From ZC4RG30 sp035556135 (lineage in GTDB: Bacteria; Pseudomonadota; Gammaproteobacteria; Steroidobacterales; Steroidobacteraceae), in assembly GCA_035556135.1 (NCBI GenBank), contig DATMFO010000009.1, forward strand, positions 1-64,000: a stretch of DNA of 64,000 bases, in the 5' to 3' direction. Both the position numbers and the translations under genes were made by a program. The notes under the pieces were generated by a model. The model had not been told where the DNA came from and ran no database searches. It was given only the letters and a program-made list of their open reading frames with translations. Positions 35,522-45,041 of the stretch are shown here, in pieces. Numbering within the stretch: the stretch's first letter is position 1; each line of letters starts with the position of its first letter.

Positions 35522-37262
35522 CACTGGCCGCGCCACCGGTCACGATGCGCGCCAGGCCCAGCGCCTCCGGCAGCACCTGCTCCGCATAGAAGCGGCAGGT
35601 CACCAGCTTCTGCTGGTAGAAGGCATCCGTCTCCGGGCCCGCGCTGGCCACGCGCGCCGCCCGCGCCATCAGGCATCCTGCGATCACCAGGCCGCAAAGC
35701 CTGAGATAAGGCACGGCCACCGATTGCGCCAGCTGCTGGCCCTTCGCCTGCAGTTCGAGCACGGCCGCGGTGGCATCGCGCAGCAGCGCCAGCCCCTCGA
35801 GGGCGGCAGTGCGCGCCGCTGTGGCAGCAGCGCCGGTGGCGCCAGAGCCCTCGAGCTCTGCCAGCAGGTCGGTGACCAGCGCGGCCATCGCCGCGCCTTT
35901 GTCACGCCCCAGCTTGCGCCCCGTCAGGTCATTGGCCTGGATGCCGGTAGTGCCTTCATAGATGGAGGCGATGCGCACGTCCCGCAGGTACTGCGCGGCG
36001 CCGGTCTCCTCCACATAACCCATGCCGCCGTGCACCTGCACTCCGGTGGAGGTGACGTCGATGGCCGTCTCCGTGCACCAGGCCTTCACGACGGGGATCA
36101 GCAACTCGGCGCGCATCAGTGCCGCGCGACGCGCCGCCTCGTCAGGCAGGTGCAGCCCCTTGTCCAGCTCCAGCGCGGCAAAGCTGCACAACGCGCGCAT
36201 GGCCTCGGTGCGCGCCTTCATCGACAGCAGCATGCGCCGCACGTCGGCGTGCTCGATGATGGGCACCGGCGCAGGCTTGCCCTCCACCTTGCCCTGCAGG
36301 CGCGTGCGCGCCCATTCCAGCGCGCGCTGCAGGGCGCGCTCGGACTGCGCCACGCCCTGCCCGCCCACGGACAGCCGGGCGGCATTCATCATGATGAACA
36401 TGAACGACAGGCCCGCGTGCGGCGGACCCAGCAGGTAGCCGATGGCGCCCTGCTTCTCGCCGAAGCTCATCACGCAGGTGGGGCTGGCATGGATGCCCAG
36501 CTTGTGTTCGATGGAGATGCAGCGCACGTCATTGCGCTCGCCGCGCGAACCATCGGCATTGATGAGGTACTTGGGCACGCAGAACAGCGAGATGCCCTTC
36601 ACGCCTTCCGGCGCACCATCCAGCCGCGCCAGCACCAGGTGGATGATGTTGTCGGTGAGGTCGTGCTCGCCGTAGGTGATGAAGATCTTCTGGCCGAAGA
36701 GCCGGTAGTGGTCACCCTCGGGCACCGCGCGCGTGCGCAGCAGCGCCAGGTCCGAGCCGGCCTGCGGCTCGGTGAGGTTCATGGTGCCCATCCACTCGCC
36801 GGTGACCAGCTTCGGCAGCACCAGTGCCTTCTGCTCCCCGGTGCCGGACGCGGAAATGGCCTCCACCGCGCCACGCGCCAGCGAGGTACCCAGGAAGAAG
36901 CTCATGTTGCCGGCGAACATCAGCTCTTCCACCGCCGTGTTCATCAGCTGCGGCATGCCCTGCCCGCCCAGCTCCGGCTCGATGGACAGCTGTGCCCAGC
37001 CTGCCTCGACATAGGCGGCGTAGGCCTCGCGGAAGCCCTTGGGCGTCACCACGCCTTCCGGCGTCCAGCGCGCGCCCTCGCGATCGCCGCTCACATTCAG
37101 GGGATCAAGCACGTTTTGCGCGAACTTGCCGGCTTCTTCGACGATATTGTCGGCAAGCTCGCGGGAATATCCGGCTTCGGGATACAGGGGAGCCAGCACG
37201 GCCTCGCTGCCCAGCAGCTCATGCATCACGAACTGCAGGTCGCGTAGCGGGGGTTGGTACAT
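35493..37262 (-). CDS. acyl-CoA dehydrogenase, long AcdA/DmdC-like type
   Basis: This 589-residue FAD enzyme introduces a 2,3 double bond into an acyl-CoA. It has the extended N-terminus of this subgroup (YQPPLRDLQFVMHELL), the FAD segment MNLTEPQAGSDLALLRT and the catalytic-Glu region ASIYEGTTGIQANDL. A C-terminal extra helical domain is also present. Paralogues act on fatty acids or 3-methylmercaptopropionyl-CoA; the substrate is not resolved. The ATG at 37262 follows GGAG. It overlaps the stop of the LysR gene, so both form one unit. Confidence 0.9.
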   Translation of the reverse strand: MYQPPLRDLQFVMHELLGSEAVLAPLYPEAGYSRELADNIVEEAGKFAQNVLDPLNVSGDREGARWTPEGVVTPKGFREAYAAYVEAGWAQLSIEPELGGQGMPQLMNTAVEELMFAGNMSFFLGTSLARGAVEAISASGTGEQKALVLPKLVTGEWMGTMNLTEPQAGSDLALLRTRAVPEGDHYRLFGQKIFITYGEHDLTDNIIHLVLARLDGAPEGVKGISLFCVPKYLINADGSRGERNDVRCISIEHKLGIHASPTCVMSFGEKQGAIGYLLGPPHAGLSFMFIMMNAARLSVGGQGVAQSERALQRALEWARTRLQGKVEGKPAPVPIIEHADVRRMLLSMKARTEAMRALCSFAALELDKGLHLPDEAARRAALMRAELLIPVVKAWCTETAIDVTSTGVQVHGGMGYVEETGAAQYLRDVRIASIYEGTTGIQANDLTGRKLGRDKGAAMAALVTDLLAELEGSGATGAAATAARTAALEGLALLRDATAAVLELQAKGQQLAQSVAVPYLRLCGLVIAGCLMARAARVASAGPETDAFYQQKLVTCRFYAEQVLPEALGLARIVTGGAASVSEALPELL

Positions 37263-38209
37263 CAAGTCACTCCAGGGCGGCGCGAGGTGGCGCGGGTCTC
37301 CGGAGCCTCGGGCGCCCCGGCAAGGGCGGGCACTATATTCGCAGCGAGGAAATCAATGAAGCTGCGCACCTCTGGCGACTGCGCGCGCGCCGCCGGAGCC
37401 ACTGCCGTGAGCTCCACGGCGTCGGCCACCTGCCATTCGGGCAGCAGCCGCACCAGTCGCTTCATCGCCAGCCCGTTGCGGCACATGAACTCCGGCAGGG
37501 CACCGATGCCAAGGCCAGCCGCGACGGCGGCATGCAGCGCGGTGAGATCCTGCGCCACCAGCCGCGGCGTGCCGGGAACGGTGACATTGCCCCCGTCCTT
37601 CGCCAGGCGCAGCGGCGTGTCGGCGCGGGTGCCGGCCCACAGCAGGGCATGCCGGGCCAGCTCGCTGGGAGACTCGGGAATGGCCTTGCCGGCCAGGTAC
37701 TGGGGCGCGGCACAGAGGATCATCGGCGGCGTGCCCAGGGAACTGGCCACTTCGCCCTCGCCCAGGTGGCTGCCGGTCCTCAGCTCCACGTCGAAACCAG
37801 CCCCCGCCGCCACCTCCTCGGCATTGAGCAGCCGGAGGGTGACGCCCGGGAAACGCTCCAGGAAGCGCGGCACCAGTGGCGCCACCAGCAACCGCCCGAA
37901 ACCCTGGTCGATCACCACCCGCAGCTGGGCGCCGTCGGCTACGGGCTGCAGGGCTGCCCGCGCCGCCTCCACCTCCAGCGCCACCCGCTGGCAGTGGGCC
38001 AGGATGGCTTTGCCGGCCGTCGTCAGTCCTATGCGCCGCGTGGTGCGCTCCAGCAGCCTCACCCCCAGCGCCCGTTCCAGCGAGGCCACTGCGCGGCTGA
38101 CCCGCACTTTGGGCACGTGCAGGCGCCTGGCCGCGGCCGTGAATCCATTGTGTTCGACCACTTGTGCGAAGACCGCCATCTCATCGGCAATCATCAGGGA
38201 GTGATGCAT
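37262..38209 (-). CDS. LysR-family transcriptional regulator
   Basis: This regulator of about 315 residues has an N-terminal helix-turn-helix (VVEHNGFTAAARRLHVPKVRVSRAVASLERALG) followed by the LysR linker and substrate-binding domain. It belongs to the CrgA/AaeR-like group by its LLERTTRRIGLTTAG linker. It is cotranscribed with the acyl-CoA dehydrogenase (TGATG overlap) and probably controls it. The start is uncertain: ATG 38209 is used, and ATG 38194 would give the more usual short N-terminus. Confidence 0.88.
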   Translation of the reverse strand: MHHSLMIADEMAVFAQVVEHNGFTAAARRLHVPKVRVSRAVASLERALGVRLLERTTRRIGLTTAGKAILAHCQRVALEVEAARAALQPVADGAQLRVVIDQGFGRLLVAPLVPRFLERFPGVTLRLLNAEEVAAGAGFDVELRTGSHLGEGEVASSLGTPPMILCAAPQYLAGKAIPESPSELARHALLWAGTRADTPLRLAKDGGNVTVPGTPRLVAQDLTALHAAVAAGLGIGALPEFMCRNGLAMKRLVRLLPEWQVADAVELTAVAPAARAQSPEVRSFIDFLAANIVPALAGAPEAPETRATSRRPGVT

Positions 38210-38321
38210 GTCTGGCACCAATGAGGCAGTTGATGCCCCCTATTGTAGCGCTTCAGTCGGAATTCGCAGCCTGCGGGGTGCGTCACGGCGGTGCAGGCCC
38301 CTTGCCGCGACACTACCGGAC

Positions 38322-39524
38322 ATGAGCGGCGGCGCAGACACCACGATCAAGACCATGCGCACCAAGATCGCCGAATCCGCCCTGCTGCTGGGTGAGGCGC
38401 TTGCGGGGTGCAAGATCCGCCGCCTCTCCCTCCACGACGCCACGGGGCAGGCTGCCTGGAACAGCGGCATCCCGCTGGATGCCGACGAGCAGGAGTTCGT
38501 GCTGGATGCCCTGGACTCCTTCGCACTGGAACCCTCACGCCTCACCTTCGAACGTCACAGCAGCAATCCGGTGGGGCTGGTTGCCTTCGCCGCGCGTGAC
38601 CCGCGTGGCGCCCTGCACGGCGCAATGCTCATCGACGTGGAACTGGATTCACTGAGCGGTCGCGCGGGCGACCGCACCGTGCCGGCGCGCGTCGAACGCC
38701 TGCTGCGCCAGCTGGCGCTGCGGCTGGATGGCGCGGCGCCGCCCGTCAACGTCCCGCAGGGCGCCGGCTTCAACGGCCAACCCCTCACGCTGTATGTGCA
38801 GCAGCTGCAGAAGCTCGGCGGCAATGGCCGCACGCGTCGCTATGAAGTGCTCCTGCGCGGCAGCCAGTCTGCCAATGGCAAGGTCGAGCTGCCGCAGGCC
38901 CTGGTGGTTGCAGCCGAGCAGCCCAACTCCGGCGGCCAGCTCGATCGCGCCGTGCTCGCCGAACTGTGCCGCTGGCTGATCCAGCACCGTCCGCAGTTCG
39001 ATGTGGAACCGGCGGCGTTCTCGATCAATCTTTCCACCGGCGCCTTGCTGGACAACGCCTTCCCCGCCTTCGTGGCGCGCACCCTGCGCGAAGCGCGGCT
39101 GAACCCGCGGCTGATCGGCTTCGAGATCCGCGAGCAGCAGTGCCGGGCGTTCCCGGGCGCGGTACAGGATTTCGTCGCCCGCTGCGAAGCCATCGGCTGC
39201 TACGTGGTGCTGGACGACTTCACCTTCCACTCCGACGTGCTGGGCCTGCTGCGTGCACGCGCCGTGCGCATGCTGAAGATCTGTTCCAGCCTCACGCTGG
39301 AAGGCCTGCGCGACAAGGTCTCGCAGGCACAGGTGGCAGCGATCTCGCAGGGTTCGCGCGTGCTGGGCATCCACAGCGCGGCCAAGCGCATCGAAACACC
39401 GCAGGCGCGCCAGTGGCTGGCCGCAGTGGGCATCGAGTTCGCCCAGGGGTACCTGTTCGAGAGTCCCGTGCCGCTGGCGGACCTGGCTGCCTCGCCCCTG
39501 GCCGAGCCCCAGGCGCGCCGCTGA
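38322..39524 (+). CDS. degenerate EAL-domain protein
   Basis: This protein of about 400 residues has an unrecognised N-terminal region followed by an EAL-type barrel. Family signs are EVLLRG, SINLSTGALL, LIGFEIREQQ, VVLDDFTFHSDVLGLL and FAQGYLFESPVPL. Several catalytic positions are lost: the EAL Leu region reads EVL, the KID motif reads KIC, and the AEGVE glutamate region reads SAAKRIE. It is therefore probably not a phosphodiesterase but a cyclic-di-GMP or protein-binding effector. An in-frame ATG at 38208 would overlap the divergent LysR gene, so 38322 is preferred; 38355 is also possible. Confidence 0.78.
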   Translation: MSGGADTTIKTMRTKIAESALLLGEALAGCKIRRLSLHDATGQAAWNSGIPLDADEQEFVLDALDSFALEPSRLTFERHSSNPVGLVAFAARDPRGALHGAMLIDVELDSLSGRAGDRTVPARVERLLRQLALRLDGAAPPVNVPQGAGFNGQPLTLYVQQLQKLGGNGRTRRYEVLLRGSQSANGKVELPQALVVAAEQPNSGGQLDRAVLAELCRWLIQHRPQFDVEPAAFSINLSTGALLDNAFPAFVARTLREARLNPRLIGFEIREQQCRAFPGAVQDFVARCEAIGCYVVLDDFTFHSDVLGLLRARAVRMLKICSSLTLEGLRDKVSQAQVAAISQGSRVLGIHSAAKRIETPQARQWLAAVGIEFAQGYLFESPVPLADLAASPLAEPQARR

Positions 39525-39531
39525 CCCGCCG

Positions 39532-41091
39532 CTACCAGGTGTAGCGCACGCGGTACCGCACCGTGCGGCTGCCGTTCTTCGGCACCCGCGCCTTGAAGGC
39601 AATGGTGCGCGCGTCTTCCTTCTCGAACGCCTGGCTGCTGGAAAGGATCTGCCAGTCGCTCCAGCGGAACAGGAACTCGCGCACCTGCACTTCCACGTCG
39701 GTGTCCTTGTGGTTGCGCAGCGTGACCTCGACCTCTTCTTCCATCCACCGCGCGCGGGAATCGCTGCGGAAATCCACCTGCTTGCGCTCGCCCACCACAT
39801 CGAAGGCCGAGCCCAGCTTCACGCGCACGCGCTCGTCGCGCGGGGTGTGGCCGATGGCATCCTCGCCGATGAACTCCAGCGAGTTGTCGGAGGCGTCCAG
39901 CCGCGACACGCGGATGCGTCCGGCCGGCAGGGGGATGCCGAGGCCCGAGGCGCGGTCATTGCGGAACTCGAGGTAAGTGTCGACCTTGCCGTCGCCGGTG
40001 AAGGGGAAATTGGGATCCTCGAAGCGGCCGCCGCCGAAACCCATGGCCGCGGTGTTGGCAAACACCAGCAGACGCTGCGCCGGTACCTTGCGTGCCTGGT
40101 CGAAGAGCTCGATCTGCTTGGTGGAGTTGTTTGGCAGGGTGGTGCGCCTGCCCAGGGAATAGAGGTGGAATTCGTCGAAGGCCTGCTCCTGGAATCCCCC
40201 ATCCGCGAGTGTCAGCGTGCGCTCCATCGCAGCGCGCGGCGGACGCGCCGGCTGCACGCGGTTCACATCGCCGGCGATCAGCTTCAGGCGGGCCTCCGGA
40301 TAGGCCGCACCGGACTGGTTGATGATGCTCACCCAGGCCGACAGGTCGACGAATCCATTGTTGGCATCCTTGCCGTCGCTGAAGATCAGGTTGTAGTCGG
40401 CCCACCAGGTCACCCCGCCGGTCTGGTAAGTGACGCGCGCACGATGCGTGCCGGCGCGCTGCGAGTTGATGTCCCAGAGCAGCGTGGGGCGCGTGATCAG
40501 GCCGCCGGGCAGGTCGGGGAACTGCAGTGCCGAATAGTCGCGCAGCGCAGTGATGTTGCCGTCGGCACCGCGCAGCACCAGGCCATCCACCGAAGACAGC
40601 AGCGTGCCCGAGGTCGTGGTCGTGGCGCCCTGCTGCGTGCGCTCCACGGTCAGCGGCTGGTCGATGAACTTCTGCAGCAGCTTGTCGGTGCTGACCAGGT
40701 CGAACTGGAAATTCTGCTCCAGCACGCGGGCCTCAGGGTCGGTGAGCGAGGTGAACGTCACCGTCGTGGGGTCGATGAGCGCGGCCACATCGGTGAAGCG
40801 CAGCTGTGAGCGACCCTGGCCCAGCTGCACCTCGCGCTCGGTGCGCACCATCGCGTACCCCGGCACGCCCATGGCCTGGGGTGTGCCCTGCCCTGGCAGC
40901 GGACGGTAGTACTCGGGCGGGATCGCACCCGGTCGTGCCGAGCTGTAGATGGTGATGGCTGTGTCCTGCGCCACAGCGGGGGAAGTTGCCGGGGCCGCGG
41001 CGTGGACGGCAGCGGCCGCCGTGACGCTGGCGATGGTGACGGCAGAAAGCGACAGGCGAAAAGCAGGTGACTTGGCGCTCTGTTTGGACAT
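39532..41091 (-). CDS. DUF4139-type secreted protein
   Basis: This 519-residue protein has an N-terminal signal peptide (LSLSAVTIASVTAAAAVHA). The DUF4139-type body is beta-rich, with WWADYNLIFSDG, VDLSAWVSIINQSGAAYPEARLKLIAGDVN and the C-terminal EEEVEVTLRNHKDTDVEVQVREFL. Its function is unknown and the location is probably periplasmic. GGGGAA precedes the ATG at 41091. It is divergent from a membrane-anchored anti-sigma-like gene. Confidence 0.8.
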   Translation of the reverse strand: MSKQSAKSPAFRLSLSAVTIASVTAAAAVHAAAPATSPAVAQDTAITIYSSARPGAIPPEYYRPLPGQGTPQAMGVPGYAMVRTEREVQLGQGRSQLRFTDVAALIDPTTVTFTSLTDPEARVLEQNFQFDLVSTDKLLQKFIDQPLTVERTQQGATTTTSGTLLSSVDGLVLRGADGNITALRDYSALQFPDLPGGLITRPTLLWDINSQRAGTHRARVTYQTGGVTWWADYNLIFSDGKDANNGFVDLSAWVSIINQSGAAYPEARLKLIAGDVNRVQPARPPRAAMERTLTLADGGFQEQAFDEFHLYSLGRRTTLPNNSTKQIELFDQARKVPAQRLLVFANTAAMGFGGGRFEDPNFPFTGDGKVDTYLEFRNDRASGLGIPLPAGRIRVSRLDASDNSLEFIGEDAIGHTPRDERVRVKLGSAFDVVGERKQVDFRSDSRARWMEEEVEVTLRNHKDTDVEVQVREFLFRWSDWQILSSSQAFEKEDARTIAFKARVPKNGSRTVRYRVRYTW

Positions 41092-41165
41092 GACGGATTC
41101 CCCGGCGTGGCAAAGTGTGACTGTGGTCGCATCGGGTCGGGATGCACGAGGCACGATACACCCAA

Positions 41166-41861
41166 ATGGACGTGACCTTTATCCAGCAGAACCAGATCAT
41201 CGAGCGCTACCTGATGGGCAAGCTGCCCTTGAAAGGCGCGCAGGAATTCGAGCGCTGGTGCCGCGAGAATCCCGACACGGTCGCGCAGCTCGGGCTGTCC
41301 GACCGCATCAACTCCGCGCTGCGCCTGCTCGATGCCGCAGGCGAACCATTGCCCTGGACAGAAAAGCCGCTGGCCCCCTGGCAACGCCTGCCGGTCGTTG
41401 CGGGCATTGCCGCGGTGGCCGTGGCTGGCATCATCGCCGCGCTGATGCTGTTCTCCTCGGTGCAGGAGAAGAATGGCGAGATCGTACGGCTGCAGAAGGC
41501 CGTTGCCGAGAAGCCGCTGCAGCCCTTGCAGGGCACGCGCCCGCTGACGGTGGAGCTCTCGCGCACCGGCCCGGTCAACCGCAGCATGGCGACGGTTGGG
41601 GGCAGCCGCGCCGAGCTTGCGGACTTCAAGTTCGATGTATCGTGGTCGAAGTACAGCCTCTACATCGTGACCATCGATCGCGTCGACCAGGGGCGCGTCG
41701 CTGTCGTGAGCAACCTCGCGCGCGATTCCAACGGCCACCTGAAACTGGGAATCAACACCTCGGCGCTGGGGCCGGGTGACTACACCGTGCAGGTGGAAGG
41801 CCTGGACCTGCGGCGCGGCACCGCACCCCAGGGGTGGACACGCTTCAGCGTGGCCCGTTAG
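41166..41861 (+). CDS. single-span membrane protein, anti-sigma-factor-like
   Basis: This 231-residue protein has a cytoplasmic N-terminal helical part (QQNQIIERYLMGKLPLKGAQEFERWCRENPD). That part resembles the ASD-like end of anti-sigma factors. One membrane segment lies near residues 74-94 (VVAGIAAVAVAGIIAALMLF) and is followed by a periplasmic beta domain. No zinc HxxxCxxC motif is seen and no sigma factor gene is adjacent, so the call is tentative. ATG 41166 is preferred over the in-frame ATG at 41142. Confidence 0.6.
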   Translation: MDVTFIQQNQIIERYLMGKLPLKGAQEFERWCRENPDTVAQLGLSDRINSALRLLDAAGEPLPWTEKPLAPWQRLPVVAGIAAVAVAGIIAALMLFSSVQEKNGEIVRLQKAVAEKPLQPLQGTRPLTVELSRTGPVNRSMATVGGSRAELADFKFDVSWSKYSLYIVTIDRVDQGRVAVVSNLARDSNGHLKLGINTSALGPGDYTVQVEGLDLRRGTAPQGWTRFSVAR

Positions 41862-41875
41862 CCCCGCCCTCCAGC

Positions 41876-44368
41876 TCAGCCCTGGCGCAGCGTCTGCATG
41901 GGTGGCAGCGCCAGCGCAGATCTCGTGGCCAGCCAGCCTGCGCCACAGACCAGCACGGCGCCCGCGAGGCCACCGGAAATCCACAGCAGTGGATCCGGAC
42001 TCCAGGGAATCTGCAGCATGAACCGCGCGATCAGCCAGGCGCCGGCGGAGGCCGCGGCGGTGGCAACGATGCCGGCCATCAGGCCCACACCCGCGAACTC
42101 CACCAGCACGCCGGTGCGCACCGTACGCCGTGAGGCGCCCAGCGTGCGCAGCATCGCACTCTCGTAGCGGCGCTCGTCCCGCGTTGCCTGCACGGCCGCC
42201 AGCAGCACCACCACGCCGGCCAGCAGGGTAAAGAGGAACACGCTCTGCACGGCCAGCACCGCCTGGTCGATGATGGAGCGTACCTGCGCCAGCAGGTCGT
42301 CCATGTCGAAGATCGACACGCCGGGGAAGGCGCGCACCAACCCGGCCACCTCGGCGGGATCATCGGGCCGGAACCGTGCGCTGCCCATCCAGGTGCCGGC
42401 AGCACCCTCGAGCAGGCCGGGGGGGAACATCAGGAAGAAGTTCGGCTGCAGGCTGTCCCACTGCACGCGGCGGAAGCTGCTCACCGTCACGTCCACCATT
42501 TCGCCCGCCACGTCGAAGGTCAGGCGGTCGCCCAGGGCGAGCGGGATGGACTCCTGCATGTCAGTCGCGACGGAAACCAGCGGCTTGCCATGGTCCTCCC
42601 CGGTGAACCAGCGGCCGGCTGTTATCTCGTTGTCGGGACCGATCTCGGCCGACCAGGTCAGGTTCTGTTCGCGGGTGGCGAGTCCCTCGCCGCGCGGTGT
42701 GAGGAAGTGTCGCTCGCCCACCGGCTCGTCGTTGATGGCCACCATGCGGCCGCGGATCATGGGCAGCATCCGCGTCATCTCCCCGCCCTGCTCTGCCAGC
42801 AATGAGCGAAAGGCCTCACGCTCTTCGGAGGGGATGTTCACGAAGAAGTAGTTCGGCGCGTCCGTCGGCAGGCGCGCCTGCCAGTCGTCGATCAGGTCGC
42901 CGCGGATGATGGTCAACATCAGCAGCGCTGACAGTCCCATTCCCAGCGCGACGATCTGCACGATGCTTTCCGCGCGACGGCGCGCGAGATTGGCCACGCC
43001 GTAACGCCAGGCAGCGCCCATTCCGCCGCGCAGGCGGCCGGCCAGCGTCACCAGCAGCCATCCCGCCAGGGCCAGAAGGCCCAGCGCCACCGCGAGTCCT
43101 GCGATGAATCCCAGCGAAATGCGCAGGTCGCGGGTTACCCAGTGGATGAGCAGGGCGATTGCCAGCACCGCGGGACCATAGGCCAGCACCGTGCCGAGTT
43201 GCGGCGGCCCGATATCACGCCGCAGCACCCGGATCGCCGGCACGCGTGACAGCTGCAGCATCGACGGCAGGGCGAAGCCGGTCAGCAGCAGCAGCGCGGT
43301 GACGAACCCCATCGCCACCGGTTGCCAGCCGGCGGGTGGCAGCTCCGTCGAAATCAGGCCGCTCAGCAGCGACAGCAGGCCCTGCTGGGCGAGATACCCG
43401 GCCAGGGCTCCCGCCACCGTGGCCACCAGCGCGATGCACACCAGTTGCGCGAGGCTGATGGTGAGGACCATGGCCTGCGACGCACCCAGTGTCTTCAGCA
43501 AGGCGGCGAGGTCGAGATGGCGCTTCACGTAACGGCGCGCCGTCATCGCGATGGCCACTGCGCAGAGCAACACGCCGGCAAGGCTGGCCAGCAGCAGGAA
43601 GCGTCCGGCGCGCGCACTGGCGCTGTCCACTTCCGGACTGGCCTCGGCAATGTCGCGCAGGCGTTCGGCGGTGGTCTTGTTGGCTTCGAGCCAGGCGGAG
43701 AATTCGCTGACGGCCCCGGCATCGCCCGCGTAAAGCGCGTTGTAACGGGCGCGGCTGCCGGGCTGAAGCAGCCGGGTTGCCGCCAGATCGGCATCGTTCA
43801 TCAACAGGGACGGGGCGAGATCGGAAAACCCCGAACCCTGGTCAGGCCGTGCGATCAGCACGCGCGCGACGCGCAGGGTGATCTCTCCCACCGAAAGCTC
43901 ATCGCCCACACGCGCATCCAGCGCTGCAAGCAGCCGCGAATCCGGCCACAGCTCACCGCGCGCCGGGATGTCTTGCGCGGGCGACGCCGTGCCGAAAGCC
44001 TGGTCTGCCACGCGCACGCGACCACGCAGGGGATATCCCCCGGTGACCGCATGCACGTTGGCCAGCTGCGTGCGATCACCGTTCAGCACCACAGAAAGCG
44101 TTGACGTGACCCGCGCGTGGCGAAGCCCGCGACGCGCCGCTTCCTCATCATGGCCGCTGCCAATGGGATCAGCCGAAACCAGCCGCAGGTCGGCGCCCAG
44201 CACCTCGCTGGCCTGCAGCTTCATCGCGCGCTCGATGCGATCGACGAGGAAGCCCACGCCCGTCAGCGCCATCACGGCCACGAACAATGCCAGGAACAGC
44301 ACGGCCAGGTCGCCGGAGCGCCACTCCCGGCCCAGCGTCTTCAGTCCCAGTGACAGTGCGGTGCGCAT
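41876..44368 (-). CDS. ybbP: FtsX-like ABC transporter permease (YbbP type)
   Basis: This 830-residue permease has two FtsX-like domains, each with four-helix membrane bundles (RRYVKRHLDLAALLKTLGAS and ERRYESAMLRTLGASRRTV mark the coupling helices). A large periplasmic domain lies between them. The order with the adjacent ATPase and the divergent tesA gene is the YbbAP-TesA arrangement. Such systems are thought to extract lipophilic molecules from the membrane. It begins one base after the ATPase stop. Confidence 0.92.
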   Translation of the reverse strand: MRTALSLGLKTLGREWRSGDLAVLFLALFVAVMALTGVGFLVDRIERAMKLQASEVLGADLRLVSADPIGSGHDEEAARRGLRHARVTSTLSVVLNGDRTQLANVHAVTGGYPLRGRVRVADQAFGTASPAQDIPARGELWPDSRLLAALDARVGDELSVGEITLRVARVLIARPDQGSGFSDLAPSLLMNDADLAATRLLQPGSRARYNALYAGDAGAVSEFSAWLEANKTTAERLRDIAEASPEVDSASARAGRFLLLASLAGVLLCAVAIAMTARRYVKRHLDLAALLKTLGASQAMVLTISLAQLVCIALVATVAGALAGYLAQQGLLSLLSGLISTELPPAGWQPVAMGFVTALLLLTGFALPSMLQLSRVPAIRVLRRDIGPPQLGTVLAYGPAVLAIALLIHWVTRDLRISLGFIAGLAVALGLLALAGWLLVTLAGRLRGGMGAAWRYGVANLARRRAESIVQIVALGMGLSALLMLTIIRGDLIDDWQARLPTDAPNYFFVNIPSEEREAFRSLLAEQGGEMTRMLPMIRGRMVAINDEPVGERHFLTPRGEGLATREQNLTWSAEIGPDNEITAGRWFTGEDHGKPLVSVATDMQESIPLALGDRLTFDVAGEMVDVTVSSFRRVQWDSLQPNFFLMFPPGLLEGAAGTWMGSARFRPDDPAEVAGLVRAFPGVSIFDMDDLLAQVRSIIDQAVLAVQSVFLFTLLAGVVVLLAAVQATRDERRYESAMLRTLGASRRTVRTGVLVEFAGVGLMAGIVATAAASAGAWLIARFMLQIPWSPDPLLWISGGLAGAVLVCGAGWLATRSALALPPMQTLRQG

Positions 44369-44369
44369 C

Positions 44370-45041
44370 TCAGACCAGTCGGCCCGCCGCCATCGTCAGC
44401 CGCCGCTCGCACCGGGATGCCAGCTGCGCCTCGTGCGTGACCAGCACCAGCGTGGTGTTGGATTCGCGGTTCAGGTCGAAAAGCAGCTGCGTGATGCTCT
44501 CGCCAGTGGCCGTGTCCAGGTTGCCGGTCGGCTCATCAGCGAAGAGCACCGCCGGCCTCGTCACGGAGGCACGGGCCAGGGCCACGCGCTGCTGCTCGCC
44601 ACCGGAAAGCTGGCGCGGATAGTGGCCAAGGCGCGAGGCCAAGCCCACGCGGGTGAGCATTGCACGCGCTGCCTGCGCCGCATCGCTTGCGCCGGCAAGC
44701 TCCAGTGGCAACATCACATTCTCCAGTGCGGTGAGCGAAGGCACCAGGTGGAAAGCCTGGAACACAAAACCCACGCGGTTGGCCCGCAATGCGGCGCGCG
44801 CGTCTTCGTCCAGGCGCGTGAGTTCCTGGCCATCCAGCCAGATCTGTCCGGACGTAGGCACATCGAGCCCTGCCAGCATGGCCAGCAGCGTGGATTTGCC
44901 TGCGCCCGACGCGCCGACCAGCGCTACGGTCTCTCCCGCGGCAATCTGCAGGGAGACACCGCTGACAATGGTCAGTTCGCCCTCCGGACTGCTAACCTTT
45001 CTGGTGAGATCCCTGGCTTCGAGAACGGTTTTGCGATCCAT
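44370..45041 (-). CDS. ybbA: ABC transporter ATPase (YbbA type)
   Basis: This 223-residue ATPase of the LolD/MacB family has Walker A GASGAGKST, Q-loop FVFQAFHLVPSLTALENV, signature LSGGEQQRVALARA, Walker B AVLFADEPTGNLD and H-loop VTHE. It powers the YbbP permease. The ATG at 45041 overlaps the divergent tesA start by 11 bases, so the two promoters must lie inside the opposite genes. Confidence 0.94.
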   Translation of the reverse strand: MDRKTVLEARDLTRKVSSPEGELTIVSGVSLQIAAGETVALVGASGAGKSTLLAMLAGLDVPTSGQIWLDGQELTRLDEDARAALRANRVGFVFQAFHLVPSLTALENVMLPLELAGASDAAQAARAMLTRVGLASRLGHYPRQLSGGEQQRVALARASVTRPAVLFADEPTGNLDTATGESITQLLFDLNRESNTTLVLVTHEAQLASRCERRLTMAAGRLV

